A stretch of DNA of 64,000 nt from an uncultured candidate division WPS-2 bacterium (GTDB lineage Bacteria; Vulcanimicrobiota; Vulcanimicrobiia; Vulcanimicrobiales; Vulcanimicrobiaceae), in the NCBI GenBank assembly GCA_937927945.1, contig CALEYW010000025.1:52978-116977 (forward strand), read 5' to 3'. The stretch's first letter is position 1. Every line of letters begins with the position of its first letter. The position numbers and the translations under genes are program-made. Of the stretch, positions 26,020-34,712 are shown in pieces. The notes under the pieces were generated by a model that made no database searches, was not told the DNA's origin, and saw nothing but the letters and a program-made list of their open reading frames with translations.

Positions 26020-26076
26020 TGCGCCCATCACGGTGCCACGGACGGCGACCGCGGGTTCAGAAAGGTCTACCTCATC

Positions 26077-26841
26077 ATGGCTTCAGGCGTTACCATGCGC
26101 GCTCTTCTGGAGGCGGGCGTCCACTTCGGACACCAAACCCGTCGCTGGAATCCGAAGATGAAACCGTACATCTTCCAAGAGCGAAACGGTATCTACATCA
26201 TCGACCTCTCCAAGACGCTGGCGATGCTCAACGACGTCTACGACGCCGTCAAGCAGATGTCGCGCGAGGGCCGCGTGATTCTCTTCGTCGGCACGAAGAA
26301 GCAGGCGCAAGACGTCGTGCGCGAAGAGTCGGAGCGCGCCGGCACGTTCTTCGTCAACCAGCGCTGGCTGGGCGGCACGCTCACCAACTTCGCGACGATC
26401 CAGAAGCGCATCTCACGTTTGCGCGAGCTCGAAGGGATGCGCCAGCAAGGCACCTTCGATCTGCTCCCCAAGAAAGAAGTCGCGCGGCTGACCGACGAGC
26501 TCGAGAAGCTCGAGAAGTTCCTGGGCGGCATCAAGGACATGCATCGCCTGCCGGACGCGATCTTCATCGTCGATCCGAAGAAGGAACGCATCGCGGTCGC
26601 CGAGGCGAAGAAGCTCAACATTCCGATCATCGCGGTGATCGACACGAACTGCGATCCCGACGAGATCAACTACGCGGTTCCCGGCAACGACGACGCGATC
26701 CGCAGCGTGCGGCTCATGGTCTCGACGATCGCCAACGCGATCATCGAAGGCAAGACCGAAACCGAATCCGCCTACGACGCGTCGGACTACGAAGAGCAGT
26801 ACACCGAATTGGCCGCCGAGCCGGTTGGCGCCGGCGCCTAA
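26077..26841 (+). CDS. rpsB: 30S ribosomal protein S2
   Basis: 254 residues, normal S2 length. Required for assembly of the small subunit and placement of S1. Signature segments: MRALLEAGVHFGHQTRRWNP, YIIDLSKTLAML, ILFVGTKKQAQDVV, FFVNQRWLGGTLTNF and LPDAIFIVDPKKERIAVAEA. A short acidic tail follows (SAYDASDYEEQYTELAAEP). The ATG at 26077 is preceded by AGAAAGG. It is the first gene of the operon, 31 bases before tsf, behind the promoter at 25912. Confidence 0.97.
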   Translation: MASGVTMRALLEAGVHFGHQTRRWNPKMKPYIFQERNGIYIIDLSKTLAMLNDVYDAVKQMSREGRVILFVGTKKQAQDVVREESERAGTFFVNQRWLGGTLTNFATIQKRISRLRELEGMRQQGTFDLLPKKEVARLTDELEKLEKFLGGIKDMHRLPDAIFIVDPKKERIAVAEAKKLNIPIIAVIDTNCDPDEINYAVPGNDDAIRSVRLMVSTIANAIIEGKTETESAYDASDYEEQYTELAAEPVGAGA

Positions 26842-26872
26842 TTCCATCTCTCACGCAACACTGGGAACGAAC

Positions 26873-27478
26873 GTGAACACCGCATACAAACCGAGCGCCG
26901 ACGAGATCAAACGCCTGCGCGAAGAGACGGGCGCCGGCATGTCCGACGTCCGCAACGCGCTGCTGTGGGCCGAAGGCGACCACGAGCGCGCGAAGGCGCG
27001 TCTTGGCGAGCTCGGTCAAGCCAAGGCGGAGAAGAAGGCGGAGCGCGCCGCGAACGAAGGTCTGGTGGGCTCGTACATCCACGCCGGCGGCAAAATCGGC
27101 GTGCTGGTCGAGGTCAACTGCGAGACCGACTTCGTCGCGCGCAACGAGCGCTTCAAAGAACTGATCCGCGACGTCGCAATGCACGTCGCGGCGATGTCGC
27201 CGCGCTACCTCGATCGCGCCGCCGTCCCCGAGGACGTGGCCGCCGAGGTGAAGAGCGAACTCGAGAAGACGGTCCCGCCGGGAAAACCGCCGGAGATCGT
27301 CGAGAAGATCGTAACCGGGAAGCTGAACAAGTGGTTCGAGGAGCATACGCTGCTCGAGCAGCCGTTCGTCAAGGACGACTCGCAGACGGTCGGCGAGCTG
27401 GTGAACGCGGTGTCGGGGATTCTCGGCGAAAAGATCCGCGTCCGCCGCTACGTCAAATTCGCGCTGGGCGAAGAGTAG
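26873..27478 (+). CDS. tsf: Elongation factor Ts
   Basis: 201 residues from a GTG preceded by GGGAACGAAC. EF-Ts exchanges GDP on EF-Tu. The N-terminal UBA-like domain is seen in SADEIKRLREETGAGMSDVR and ALLWAEGDHERAKARL; the core motif CETDFVARNERFKELIRDVA is the EF-Tu contact (TDFV). The protein is short (E. coli 283, Thermus 196), so it has the single-core, Thermus-like form. The C-terminus ends with LGEKIRVRRYVKFALGE. Located between rpsB and pyrH as in most bacteria. Confidence 0.96.
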   Translation: MNTAYKPSADEIKRLREETGAGMSDVRNALLWAEGDHERAKARLGELGQAKAEKKAERAANEGLVGSYIHAGGKIGVLVEVNCETDFVARNERFKELIRDVAMHVAAMSPRYLDRAAVPEDVAAEVKSELEKTVPPGKPPEIVEKIVTGKLNKWFEEHTLLEQPFVKDDSQTVGELVNAVSGILGEKIRVRRYVKFALGEE

Positions 27479-27515
27479 TTCCGGGCGCACCGCTGGGGTG
27501 CGTCCGTCCGGAAAG

Positions 27516-28277
27516 GTGAGCGTGTCTAAACCGGCTTACGATCGCGTTCTGCTGAAGTTGTCCGGCGAGGCGTTCGCCGGACCGGGCGGCAGCGTCGACG
27601 TCGATACGACGACGGCGATGGCGCGCGAGATCGCCCAGGTTCATACCGACGGCGTATCGCTCGCCGTCGTGGTGGGCGGCGGCAACATCTGGCGCGGCAA
27701 GATCCACGAAGCCGCCGGGATGGACCGCCCAACCGCCGACTACATGGGGATGCTCGCGACCGTCATCAACGCGCTCGCGCTGCAGGACTCGCTGGAGCGG
27801 ATCGGCGTCGCGTCGCGCGTGCAGACCGCGATCGCGATGAACGCGATCGCCGAGCCGTACATCCGCCGGCGCGCGATGCGGCACCTCGAGAAGGGCCGGG
27901 TCGTGATCTTCGCGGCCGGCACCGGCAACCCGTACTTCACCACCGACACGACGGCCGCGCTGCGCGCCATCGAGGTCGGCGCGCAGGCGATCCTCAAGGC
28001 CACCAAAGTCGACGGCGTGTACAGCGCCGACCCCTTCAAGGATCCGACCGCGACCCGCTTCGTCCACCTCGACTACCTCAAGGTGCTGGAGCTGGGGCTC
28101 GAGGTCTTGGACTCGACGGCCCTGACCCTGTGCATGGACAACGCCCTGCCGATCGTGGTCTTCGACATGCACGCCTCGGGCAACATCCGGCGGGTCGTGA
28201 TGGGCGAGGCGATCGGGACGACCGTCTCGCGGAGTACGGCGCGCGTCGACGGAGAAGGGGTCACCCATGCTGGATGA
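27516..28277 (+). CDS. pyrH: UMP kinase
   Basis: 253 residues if translation begins at the GTG at 27516; GTG codons at 27498 and 27522 are alternatives and the exact start is uncertain. PyrH phosphorylates UMP to UDP. Motifs: YDRVLLKLSGEAFAGPGG, LAVVVGGGNIWRG, GMDRPTADYMGMLATVINAL, VIFAAGTGNPYFTTDTTAAL and LKATKVDGVYSADP. It belongs to the amino-acid kinase fold. Its 3' end overlaps frr by 11 bases, so the two are translationally linked. Confidence 0.95.
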   Translation: MSVSKPAYDRVLLKLSGEAFAGPGGSVDVDTTTAMAREIAQVHTDGVSLAVVVGGGNIWRGKIHEAAGMDRPTADYMGMLATVINALALQDSLERIGVASRVQTAIAMNAIAEPYIRRRAMRHLEKGRVVIFAAGTGNPYFTTDTTAALRAIEVGAQAILKATKVDGVYSADPFKDPTATRFVHLDYLKVLELGLEVLDSTALTLCMDNALPIVVFDMHASGNIRRVVMGEAIGTTVSRSTARVDGEGVTHAG

Positions 28278-28827
28278 CGTCTACCGTGAAACCGAATCGA
28301 AGATGGGCAAGGCGATCGAGGCGACCCGCAGCGACTTCGCCTCGATCCGGACCGGACGCGCCTCCCCCTCGCTGCTCGACCGGATCATGGTCGAGGCGTA
28401 CGGCTCGACCCAGCCGCTCAAGGGGGTCGCGAGCGTGAACTCGCCCGACGGGCGCTCGCTGCTCGTCACCGCCTTCGACAAGAGCGTCGTCGGGGCGATC
28501 CGCAAAGCGATCGAGACGAGCGATCTGGGTTTGAACCCCAACGTCGACGGCGCGACGATCCGCCTCTCGATTCCGCAGCTCAACGAAGAGCGCCGCAAAG
28601 ACCTCGTGAAGCTCGTCAAGAAGAAATCCGAAGAGCACAAGGTCGCGATCCGCAACCTTCGGCACAAGGCGATCGACGAGATGAAGGCGCTCAAGGCCAA
28701 GGATCACGCGATCACCGACGACCAGGTCAAACGCGGTCAAGAGCAGGTCCAGAAGATCACCGACAAGTTCGTCAAGCAGATCGACGAGCTCGTCGTCGGC
28801 AAAGAAAAAGAAATCATGGAGGTTTGA
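28267..28827 (+). CDS. frr: Ribosome recycling factor
   Basis: 186 residues, standard length. With EF-G it splits the post-termination ribosome. Motifs: MGKAIEATRSDFASIRTGRA, LLDRIMVEAYGSTQPLKGVA, RKAIETSDLGLNPNVDGATI and LNEERRKDLVKLVKKKSEEH, ending in the long helix with QVQKITDKFVKQIDELV. The ATG lies within the end of pyrH. A small gene and uppS follow. Confidence 0.96.
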   Translation: MLDDVYRETESKMGKAIEATRSDFASIRTGRASPSLLDRIMVEAYGSTQPLKGVASVNSPDGRSLLVTAFDKSVVGAIRKAIETSDLGLNPNVDGATIRLSIPQLNEERRKDLVKLVKKKSEEHKVAIRNLRHKAIDEMKALKAKDHAITDDQVKRGQEQVQKITDKFVKQIDELVVGKEKEIMEV

Positions 28828-28841
28828 GGCGCGGAGGCTTC

Positions 28842-29051
28842 GTGCTGAACTTCGAAGAGTTGACCATGCTTCCGTGGACGGCCGCTCGCGCGGCGCTCGT
28901 CGATCTTCCGGTGCGATTCCGCGTTTTGGTCCCGCCGTACCCGGCGCTGGGCGTCGGCGTGCTGCGGGCGCTGCTGGTGCGGCCATTGAGCGGCCTCGAC
29001 GACGGCGCGTTCGAGCTGATCGCCGGTTACGAAGGGTACGAGCGGATCTAA
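28842..29051 (+). CDS. Small unknown protein between frr and uppS
   Basis: 69 residues from a GTG with a well-placed GGAGG (28832-28836). A TTG at 28824 overlapping the frr stop is an alternative start. The protein is hydrophobic and basic without a clear transmembrane span (ARAALVDLPVRFRVLVPPYP, then LGVGVLRALLV) and ends in GYEGYERI. I do not recognise it. The spacing supports a real gene: a good ribosome site, and a TAA immediately followed by the uppS ATG. Such a gene is not part of the classical order here, so it may be lineage-specific. Confidence 0.55.
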   Translation: MLNFEELTMLPWTAARAALVDLPVRFRVLVPPYPALGVGVLRALLVRPLSGLDDGAFELIAGYEGYERI

Positions 29052-29828
29052 ATGGACTCTTTGCATCCCGCCTCGCTCACGCCCGCGGCGACGCTCCTGC
29101 GTCCGCCGCGCGGGGTGACGCTCGATCCGACGCGCCTGCCCGCGCACGTCGCGATCATCATGGACGGCAACCGCCGCTGGGCGCGTAGCCGCCGCATGCC
29201 GGCGATCGAAGGTCACCGCCGCGGTATCGTAGCGCTGCGCGAGGTGACGCGCGCGGCGAGCGACTGGGGCATCCCGATGCTCACCGTCTACGGCTTCTCG
29301 ACCGAGAACTGGAAGCGCGACTCGACCGAGATCTCGCTGCTGCTCGATTTGTGCGTCTACTTCGCCGAGAACGAGCTCGACGAGCTGCGCCGCAACAACG
29401 TGCTGGTGAACGTCATCGGGCGCTACGAATTGCTGCCCGCCGCATCGCGTGACGCGCTCGACCGTTTGGTCGCCAAGACCGCGCGCAACACCGGCCTGAT
29501 CCTCAACCTCGCCGTGAACTACAGCGCGCGCACCGAACTGCGCGACGCGATCGCGAGAATGATGAGCGACGTGCGCGCGGGGACGCTCGTCCCGGACGCC
29601 ATCGAAGAAGACACGATCGCCGCGTACCTCACGACCGCCGGCATGCCGGACCCCGACCTGCTCATCCGTCCCGGCGGCGAGTCGCGGCTCTCGAACTTTC
29701 TTTTGTATCAAGTGGCGTACGCCGAGCTGGTGCTGCGCGAGACGTTCTGGCCGGACTTCTCGCGCGACCACTTCGCCGAAGCGATCGCCGAATATCAGCA
29801 CCGCCAGCGGCGGTTCGGCGGCGCGTGA
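29052..29828 (+). CDS. uppS: Undecaprenyl diphosphate synthase (cis-prenyltransferase)
   Basis: 258 residues. Condenses isopentenyl diphosphate onto farnesyl diphosphate to make the C55 carrier used for peptidoglycan and surface glycans. Motifs: HVAIIMDGNRRWARSRRM with the catalytic Asp at ~38, GHRRGIVALREV, LTVYGFSTENWKR, ILNLAVNYSARTELRDA and MPDPDLLIRPGGESRLSNFL. The FWPDFSRDHFAEAI end is typical. It starts directly after the small gene and its stop overlaps the cdsA GTG. Confidence 0.96.
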   Translation: MDSLHPASLTPAATLLRPPRGVTLDPTRLPAHVAIIMDGNRRWARSRRMPAIEGHRRGIVALREVTRAASDWGIPMLTVYGFSTENWKRDSTEISLLLDLCVYFAENELDELRRNNVLVNVIGRYELLPAASRDALDRLVAKTARNTGLILNLAVNYSARTELRDAIARMMSDVRAGTLVPDAIEEDTIAAYLTTAGMPDPDLLIRPGGESRLSNFLLYQVAYAELVLRETFWPDFSRDHFAEAIAEYQHRQRRFGGA

Positions 29829-30700
29829 GCGTGTCGACGACGACGGCGCGGGCCGCTGCCGGCGCGGCCGCCAAGCCGAAGGCTCCGCTCAACCCCTCGC
29901 GCGTCGTCATCGGCCTGCTGCTCGCCGTCATCGGCTTCGCCTGCGTCGCGTGGCCGCCGGCCTTCACCGCCCTCGTCCTGCTGATCGCGACCGGTTGCCT
30001 CTACGAGTTCGCCGGCCTTTCGGCGCGCAAAGGACCGCAGCTCGAAGTTGCCGTCGCGATGGCAGCGGTCTGGGCGTACGTGCTGCTCACCCATTTCGGG
30101 CTGATCCACCGCTACGAGGGGATCTTGCTCGCGGCGACCGTCATCGTCGCGCTGGGAACGGCGACGTTCACCGCCGAGAGCGGCTACTTCGCGCGCAGCG
30201 GCTACACGCTGCTCGGCGTGCTGTACATCGGCAAGCTGCTGACCTACTTCATCGCGATCCGCGCGCTGCACGACGGCGCGGTGTGGACCGCGCTGATCAT
30301 CCTGATCATTGCGTTCACCGACATCTTCGCGATGCTGGTCGGCAGCGCGTTCGGCCGACATCAGCTGACCCGCCTTTCACCGAAGAAGACGGTCGAAGGC
30401 GCGATCGGCGGCTTCGTCGCCGCGCTGATCGTCGGAGCGGCGATCGCGCTGGTGCCGTGGCTGCACGTCGCGTGGTGGCAGGGTGTCATCGTTGCGGCGA
30501 TCACGTCGCTCGCAGCGCAGGCCGGCGATCTGGTCGAGAGCGCGCTCAAGCGCGACGCGAAGGTCAAGGACGCAGGCTCCCTGATCGCTGGTCACGGCGG
30601 CGTCCTCGACCGCTTCGACTCGTACATCTTCGGCGGCATCGCCTTCTACTTCGCCCTCTACCTCATCGGGGTGATCTCCCAGAACCGGCTGACATCATGA
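29825..30700 (+). CDS. cdsA: Phosphatidate cytidylyltransferase
   Basis: 291 residues, GTG start overlapping the uppS stop. Makes CDP-diacylglycerol for phospholipid synthesis in the inner membrane. Several membrane helices are visible (VVIGLLLAVIGFACVAWPPA, TALIILIIAFTDIFAMLVGS). The C-terminal family signature is ALKRDAKVKDAGSLIAGHGG followed by VLDRFDSYIFGG (S/A-x2-KR-x3-KD ... GHGG-x2-DR-D). The first ~25 residues are Ala-rich and hydrophilic. It is followed by a repeat element rather than directly by dxr. Confidence 0.93.
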   Translation: MSVSTTTARAAAGAAAKPKAPLNPSRVVIGLLLAVIGFACVAWPPAFTALVLLIATGCLYEFAGLSARKGPQLEVAVAMAAVWAYVLLTHFGLIHRYEGILLAATVIVALGTATFTAESGYFARSGYTLLGVLYIGKLLTYFIAIRALHDGAVWTALIILIIAFTDIFAMLVGSAFGRHQLTRLSPKKTVEGAIGGFVAALIVGAAIALVPWLHVAWWQGVIVAAITSLAAQAGDLVESALKRDAKVKDAGSLIAGHGGVLDRFDSYIFGGIAFYFALYLIGVISQNRLTS

Positions 30701-30707
30701 TGGTGAT

Positions 30708-30815
30708 GGAGCGAGCGCAGCGGTATCGCGGCATGAAGCGCTGGCTTGTTGCGAGCTCGGACCTGCGGGCCCCGTCGCGAAGCGATGGGGGGCGCGGAGC
30801 CTGGGGCGGAGCGCC
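30708..30815 (+). repeat. Dispersed structured repeat, copy A (before dxr)
   Basis: About 108 bases that clearly resemble 63495-63600. Shared blocks include CGAGCGCAG near the left end, TTGCGAG and GGGCCCC in the middle, CGCGAAGCG, and AGCCT and GGGCGGAGCGCCTT at the right end. The centre forms a hairpin: CCCCGTCGC, loop GAA, GCGATGGGG (9 pairs including one G-T), at 30770-30790. The corresponding stem in copy B differs in sequence but still pairs. The right edge runs into the dxr TTG start and supplies its ribosome-binding site. Both copies sit in the same orientation directly before a start codon. It could be a mobile palindromic repeat or a cis-regulatory RNA. Confidence 0.75.
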
Positions 30816-31961
30816 TTGAAACGGATCGCGATTCTCGGTAGCACGGGGAGCATCGGGACGCAGGCGCTCGATGTGATTGCGCGGCATCCGGAGCGGTTCG
30901 AGGTCGTCGGGCTCGCTGCGGGGCGTAACGTCGAGTTGCTCGCGCAGCAGGTCGCGAAGTTCGGGCCGCGCGTCGTGGCCGACGCGCGCGATGGTGCGCG
31001 CGGTTTGCACGATGTCGCGTGCGAGAGCGGGGCTGACGTCGTGCTTGCCGCGACCGACGGGGCGGTCGCGTTCGACGCGGTCTTCGCGGCGGTCGATCGC
31101 GGCATCGACATCGCCGTCGCCAACAAAGAGCTCATCGTCGCCGCCGGCGAGTTGCTCGTGGCTCATGCCAAGCGCAGCGGCGCGCGGCTGCTGCCGGTCG
31201 ACAGCGAACACTCCGCGATCTTCCAATGCTTGCAGGGAACGCCGCCGGAGCAGGTCGCCGCGATCGTGCTCACCGCGTCGGGCGGCCCGTTTTGGGACCG
31301 TACGCGCGCAGAGATGGCCGACGCGACCGTCGCCGAGGCACTCGCGCACCCGACCTGGCAGATGGGCGTGAAGAACACCGTCGACTCGGCGTCGATGATG
31401 AACAAGGGCCTCGAAGTCATCGAGGCGTCGCGGCTGTTCGGGATTCCCGGCGAGCGGGTGCACGTCGTCGTCCACCGCACCTCGGTCGCGCACGGCTTCG
31501 TGGTGTTCACCGACGGCAACGTCGTGGCGCAGCTCGCGCCGCCGGACATGCGGCTGCCGATCGGCTATGCGCTGGCCTACCCGGACCGGCTGGCCGACCG
31601 GCCGTTCAGCGACCCGCTTGCGGCGCTGGGCGGCGAAACCGGTGCGGCTTCGGCTACGTTGACCTTCCAACACCCCGACCTCGATCGGTTCCCCTGCCTG
31701 CGGCTCGCCTACGAAGCGCTCGCTCGCGGCGGCACCGCGCCGGCCGTGGTTTCGGCCGCCAACGAGATCGCCGTCCAAGCCTTCGTGGCGGGCGACCTGC
31801 GGTTCGGCGACATCTCCGTCTGCATCGAAACCACCCTCGGCCGGGTCGGTAGCTATCATCAACTGACTCTCGACACCGTGCGCGACGCAGATCGCGCGGC
31901 CCGGGAAGCCGCCCGTTCGTTCGTCGAACAACGGGTCGCAGAACCGTCACGGAGACCATGA
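30816..31961 (+). CDS. dxr: 1-deoxy-D-xylulose 5-phosphate reductoisomerase
   Basis: 381 residues from a TTG; the expected family start KRIAILGSTGSIGTQALDV follows directly, so the TTG is credible. Converts DXP to MEP, the first committed step of the non-mevalonate pathway, using NADPH and a divalent metal. Other motifs: IAVANKELIVAAGELL, LLPVDSEHSAIFQCLQG, ILTASGGPFWDRT, and VDSASMMNKGLEVIEASRLF with the metal- and substrate-binding residues. The TTG overlaps the right edge of repeat copy A. The stop overlaps the rseP ATG. Confidence 0.96.
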   Translation: MKRIAILGSTGSIGTQALDVIARHPERFEVVGLAAGRNVELLAQQVAKFGPRVVADARDGARGLHDVACESGADVVLAATDGAVAFDAVFAAVDRGIDIAVANKELIVAAGELLVAHAKRSGARLLPVDSEHSAIFQCLQGTPPEQVAAIVLTASGGPFWDRTRAEMADATVAEALAHPTWQMGVKNTVDSASMMNKGLEVIEASRLFGIPGERVHVVVHRTSVAHGFVVFTDGNVVAQLAPPDMRLPIGYALAYPDRLADRPFSDPLAALGGETGAASATLTFQHPDLDRFPCLRLAYEALARGGTAPAVVSAANEIAVQAFVAGDLRFGDISVCIETTLGRVGSYHQLTLDTVRDADRAAREAARSFVEQRVAEPSRRP

Positions 31962-33067
31962 GCCCGCAAAGCATCCTCCTCTTCCTGGTGACGCTCTCCG
32001 TCCTCGTGGTGCTCCACGAGTACGGGCACTTTATCGTGGCCCGCCTCAACGGCGTCCGGGTGACGGACTTCGCCTTGGGCATGGGTCCGACGCTCGCCAA
32101 GTGGACGTCCAAGCGCAGCGGCACGGTCTACCGGCTCAACGCCTTCCCGATCGGCGGCTATTGCCAGATGAAGGGCGAGGACGGGCAGTCGACCGAGGCC
32201 GAGCAGCAGCGCGCGTTCCGCAACGGCACCGAGTACGACGCCGACAATTTCCAGGCCAAGACGCCGCTGCAGCGGCTGGCAATCGTCCTGGCCGGCCCGA
32301 TCATGAACTTCGTCCTGGCTCTCGCGCTCCTGTTCGGCGGGGCGATGGCGTTCGGGGTCGCAGGGAGCACCGCGACGACGATGATCGCCGAAGTGGTCCC
32401 CGGCATGCCGGCCGCCAAAGCGGGGCTCCAGGCCGGCGACAAGATCGTGGCGATCGACGGCCGGCCGATGGCCGACGGCAATGCCCTGGTCGACTTCATC
32501 CACGCATCGGCCGGCAAGCGGCTCCACGTCGAGTACGATCGCAACGGCGTCCGGCGCTCGATCGATATCACCCCGATCGCGAGCAAGAACCCGCGCACCG
32601 GCAAGATGGAAGGCCGGCTCGGCTTCAACCCGCTGCCGCCGCCGGAACGGGTCGGCGTGCTCCAGGCGTTGGAGTATTCGGGCCGCCAGTTCGCGTTCGT
32701 CACGACCTCGACGCTCGGTGCGCTCGGCGCGCTCGTCACGCATCCGGCCGACGTCGCCGGACAGGTCCGCGGCCCGATCGGCATGGCGCAAGCGTCGGCC
32801 CAAGCCCAGCGGTTCGGTGCCTACATCTTCGTGTCGTTCGCGGCGCTGATCTCGATCTCGCTCGGCATCTTCAACCTGCTGCCGATCCCGGCGCTCGACG
32901 GCGGACGCGGCGTCTTCATTCTGGTCGAGATGCTGCGCGGCCGCCCGGTCCCGGCGGAGAAGGAAGCGCTGGTGCACGTCGGCGGCTTCGCGGTGCTGAT
33001 CGTCCTGATGATCGCCGTCTCCTATCACGACGTGGCGGCGATGTTCTCCGGCAAGCCCGCTTTCTAA
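31958..33067 (+). CDS. rseP: Site-2 zinc metalloprotease RseP
   Basis: 369 residues, inner-membrane intramembrane protease. Zinc motif VVLHEYGHFIVARLNG with His20, Glu21 and His24. A PDZ domain follows (VVPGMPAAKAGLQAGDKIVA), and the C-terminal catalytic segment is FNLLPIPALDGGRGVFILVE. A single PDZ rather than two makes it slightly shorter than the E. coli enzyme. Known relatives cleave anti-sigma factors and cleared signal peptides. It overlaps dxr by four bases, and ispG follows 24 bases later, the usual dxr-rseP-ispG neighbourhood. Confidence 0.94.
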   Translation: MSPQSILLFLVTLSVLVVLHEYGHFIVARLNGVRVTDFALGMGPTLAKWTSKRSGTVYRLNAFPIGGYCQMKGEDGQSTEAEQQRAFRNGTEYDADNFQAKTPLQRLAIVLAGPIMNFVLALALLFGGAMAFGVAGSTATTMIAEVVPGMPAAKAGLQAGDKIVAIDGRPMADGNALVDFIHASAGKRLHVEYDRNGVRRSIDITPIASKNPRTGKMEGRLGFNPLPPPERVGVLQALEYSGRQFAFVTTSTLGALGALVTHPADVAGQVRGPIGMAQASAQAQRFGAYIFVSFAALISISLGIFNLLPIPALDGGRGVFILVEMLRGRPVPAEKEALVHVGGFAVLIVLMIAVSYHDVAAMFSGKPAF

Positions 33068-33091
33068 GGCTCGTCTGGTAGACTACGCACG

Positions 33092-34246
33092 ATGATTCGC
33101 CTACGACGCAAGACGAAGGCCGTTCTCCTCGAGAACAAATCGGACTGGTCCAAGGACGCAAAGAAGGTCTGGATCGGCGGCGACCACCCGATCGTGGTGC
33201 AGTCGATGACGACCACCGACACGGCCGACGTCGACAAGACGCTGGAGCAGGTCTACGGCCTCGCGATGGCCGGCTGTGAAGTCGTGCGGGTGACCTGCCA
33301 GGACGTGCGCGACGCCGCAGGGCTGCCGGCGATCGTGGCCCGCTCGCCGGTGCCGATCGTCGCCGACGTCCACTTCGACCACAAGATGGCCTTGGCCGCG
33401 ATCGAAGCCGGCGTGGCCAAGCTGCGCCTCAATCCCGGCAACATCACCGATCCCGTCAAGACCCGCGAGGTCGTCAAACTCGCCCTCGAGCGGGGCACCC
33501 CGATCCGCATCGGGGTCAACATGGGATCTCTCGCGCGCGACCTCGAGGAGAAGCTGGGCCATACGCCCGAGGCGCTCGCCGCCTCGGCGCTGCGCCACGT
33601 CGAAATCCTGGAGGACCTCGGCCACACCGACATCATCATCTCGGTCAAGGCGCACGACTCCGTCACGACGATCTATTCCTACCGCTTGCTCGCCAAGCAG
33701 CTGGACGAGCGTGGAACTCCGTACGCCCTCCACCTGGGCGTCACCGAGGCCGGGCTCCCGCGCGAGGGGACGATCAAGTCGTCGATCGGGATGGGCGTCC
33801 TGCTGTTCGAAGGGATCGGCGATACGCTCCGCGTCTCGCTGGCGGCCGATCCGGTCGAGGAAGTCCCGGTCGCCTGGGGGATCCTCAAGGCTCTCGGTCT
33901 GCGGGAGAAGGGGTTCGACATCACCGCTTGCCCGTCGTGCGGGCGAGCGGAGATCGAGGTCGTCGAGCTTGCTCGTATGGTCGAGGCGATAGCCAAAGAG
34001 TACACGGCGCCCGTCAAAGTCGCTGTCATGGGCTGTGTCGTGAACGGCCCAGGTGAGAGTAAGATGGCAGACGTGGGGATCGCCGGAGGAAAAGGGAAGG
34101 GAGCCATCTATCGAAAGGGCGAGCTCGTCGGGACGTTCCCGGAGAGCGAACTCCTCGGAAAGCTCCGCATGGAGATCGAAAAGGTCATCGCCGACCAGTA
34201 TCCGGACTACTTGCACGAGATCAACCGTGACGCACTTCCTGCCTGA
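33092..34246 (+). CDS. ispG: 4-hydroxy-3-methylbut-2-enyl diphosphate synthase
   Basis: 384 residues. Iron-sulfur enzyme that converts MEcPP to HMBPP in the MEP pathway. Motifs: KKVWIGGDHPIVVQSMTTTD at the start, VRVTCQDVRDAAGLP, PIVADVHFDHKMALAAIEAG, KLRLNPGNI, and the cluster ligands in DITACPSCGRAEIEV and VMGCVVNGPGESKMADVGIA (two Cys in CPSC, one in GCVVN). The ATG at 33092 fits family length. The 3' end overlaps the next gene's GTG by 20 bases. Confidence 0.96.
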   Translation: MIRLRRKTKAVLLENKSDWSKDAKKVWIGGDHPIVVQSMTTTDTADVDKTLEQVYGLAMAGCEVVRVTCQDVRDAAGLPAIVARSPVPIVADVHFDHKMALAAIEAGVAKLRLNPGNITDPVKTREVVKLALERGTPIRIGVNMGSLARDLEEKLGHTPEALAASALRHVEILEDLGHTDIIISVKAHDSVTTIYSYRLLAKQLDERGTPYALHLGVTEAGLPREGTIKSSIGMGVLLFEGIGDTLRVSLAADPVEEVPVAWGILKALGLREKGFDITACPSCGRAEIEVVELARMVEAIAKEYTAPVKVAVMGCVVNGPGESKMADVGIAGGKGKGAIYRKGELVGTFPESELLGKLRMEIEKVIADQYPDYLHEINRDALPA

Positions 34247-34697
34247 CGTTCGACTTCTGCTCGCGACTGCCGCGGCCGCCCTGGCCATGTCGCTGTCGCT
34301 TGCGCTGTCGACCCCGGCAACGATCAGCGTCGACGGGCAGCGTCTCGCCTCGGACGTCGCGCCGGTGACCACCGCGAGCGGAGCATATCTGCCGCTCCGC
34401 GCAGTCGCCGATGCCAGCGGCGCGCAGACCTCGTTCGACCCCACGAGCGGCGCGATCACGCTCCGTCGCGGCGCCGACGTCCTGGTACTGCATCCGGGCT
34501 CCGTCAAAGCGAACCTCAACGGCCACGTCGTCACCCTTGCGCACGCGCCGTTCACCGTGCGCGGCCGGACGATGGTCGCGGCTGCGACGATCGCCGCGAG
34601 CCTCGGCGCGACGGTGCGCTTCGACCCGAAGCATCAGCGCGTCGTCGTGCGCACGCCGGGCGTCGTCGTCGCCGGCGCTGCCGACGACGAGCCGTAG
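34227..34697 (+). CDS. Exported stalk-domain (copper amine oxidase N-terminal-like) protein
   Basis: 156 residues from a GTG at 34227 inside the end of ispG. A signal peptide-like segment (VRLLLATAAAALAMSLSLAL) is followed by two repeats of the stalk domain: ISVDGQRLASDVAPVTTASG, then AYLPLRAVADASGAQTSFDP, and VRGRTMVAAATIAASLGATV with RFDPKHQRVVVR. This small beta-alpha unit is common in exported Gram-positive and Chloroflexi-like proteins, where it binds surfaces or substrates. No catalytic domain is attached. Function unknown; probably exported and co-transcribed with ispG. Confidence 0.75.
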   Translation: MTHFLPDVRLLLATAAAALAMSLSLALSTPATISVDGQRLASDVAPVTTASGAYLPLRAVADASGAQTSFDPTSGAITLRRGADVLVLHPGSVKANLNGHVVTLAHAPFTVRGRTMVAAATIAASLGATVRFDPKHQRVVVRTPGVVVAGAADDEP

Positions 34698-34712
34698 CGC
34701 TCGCCGGCGTCG

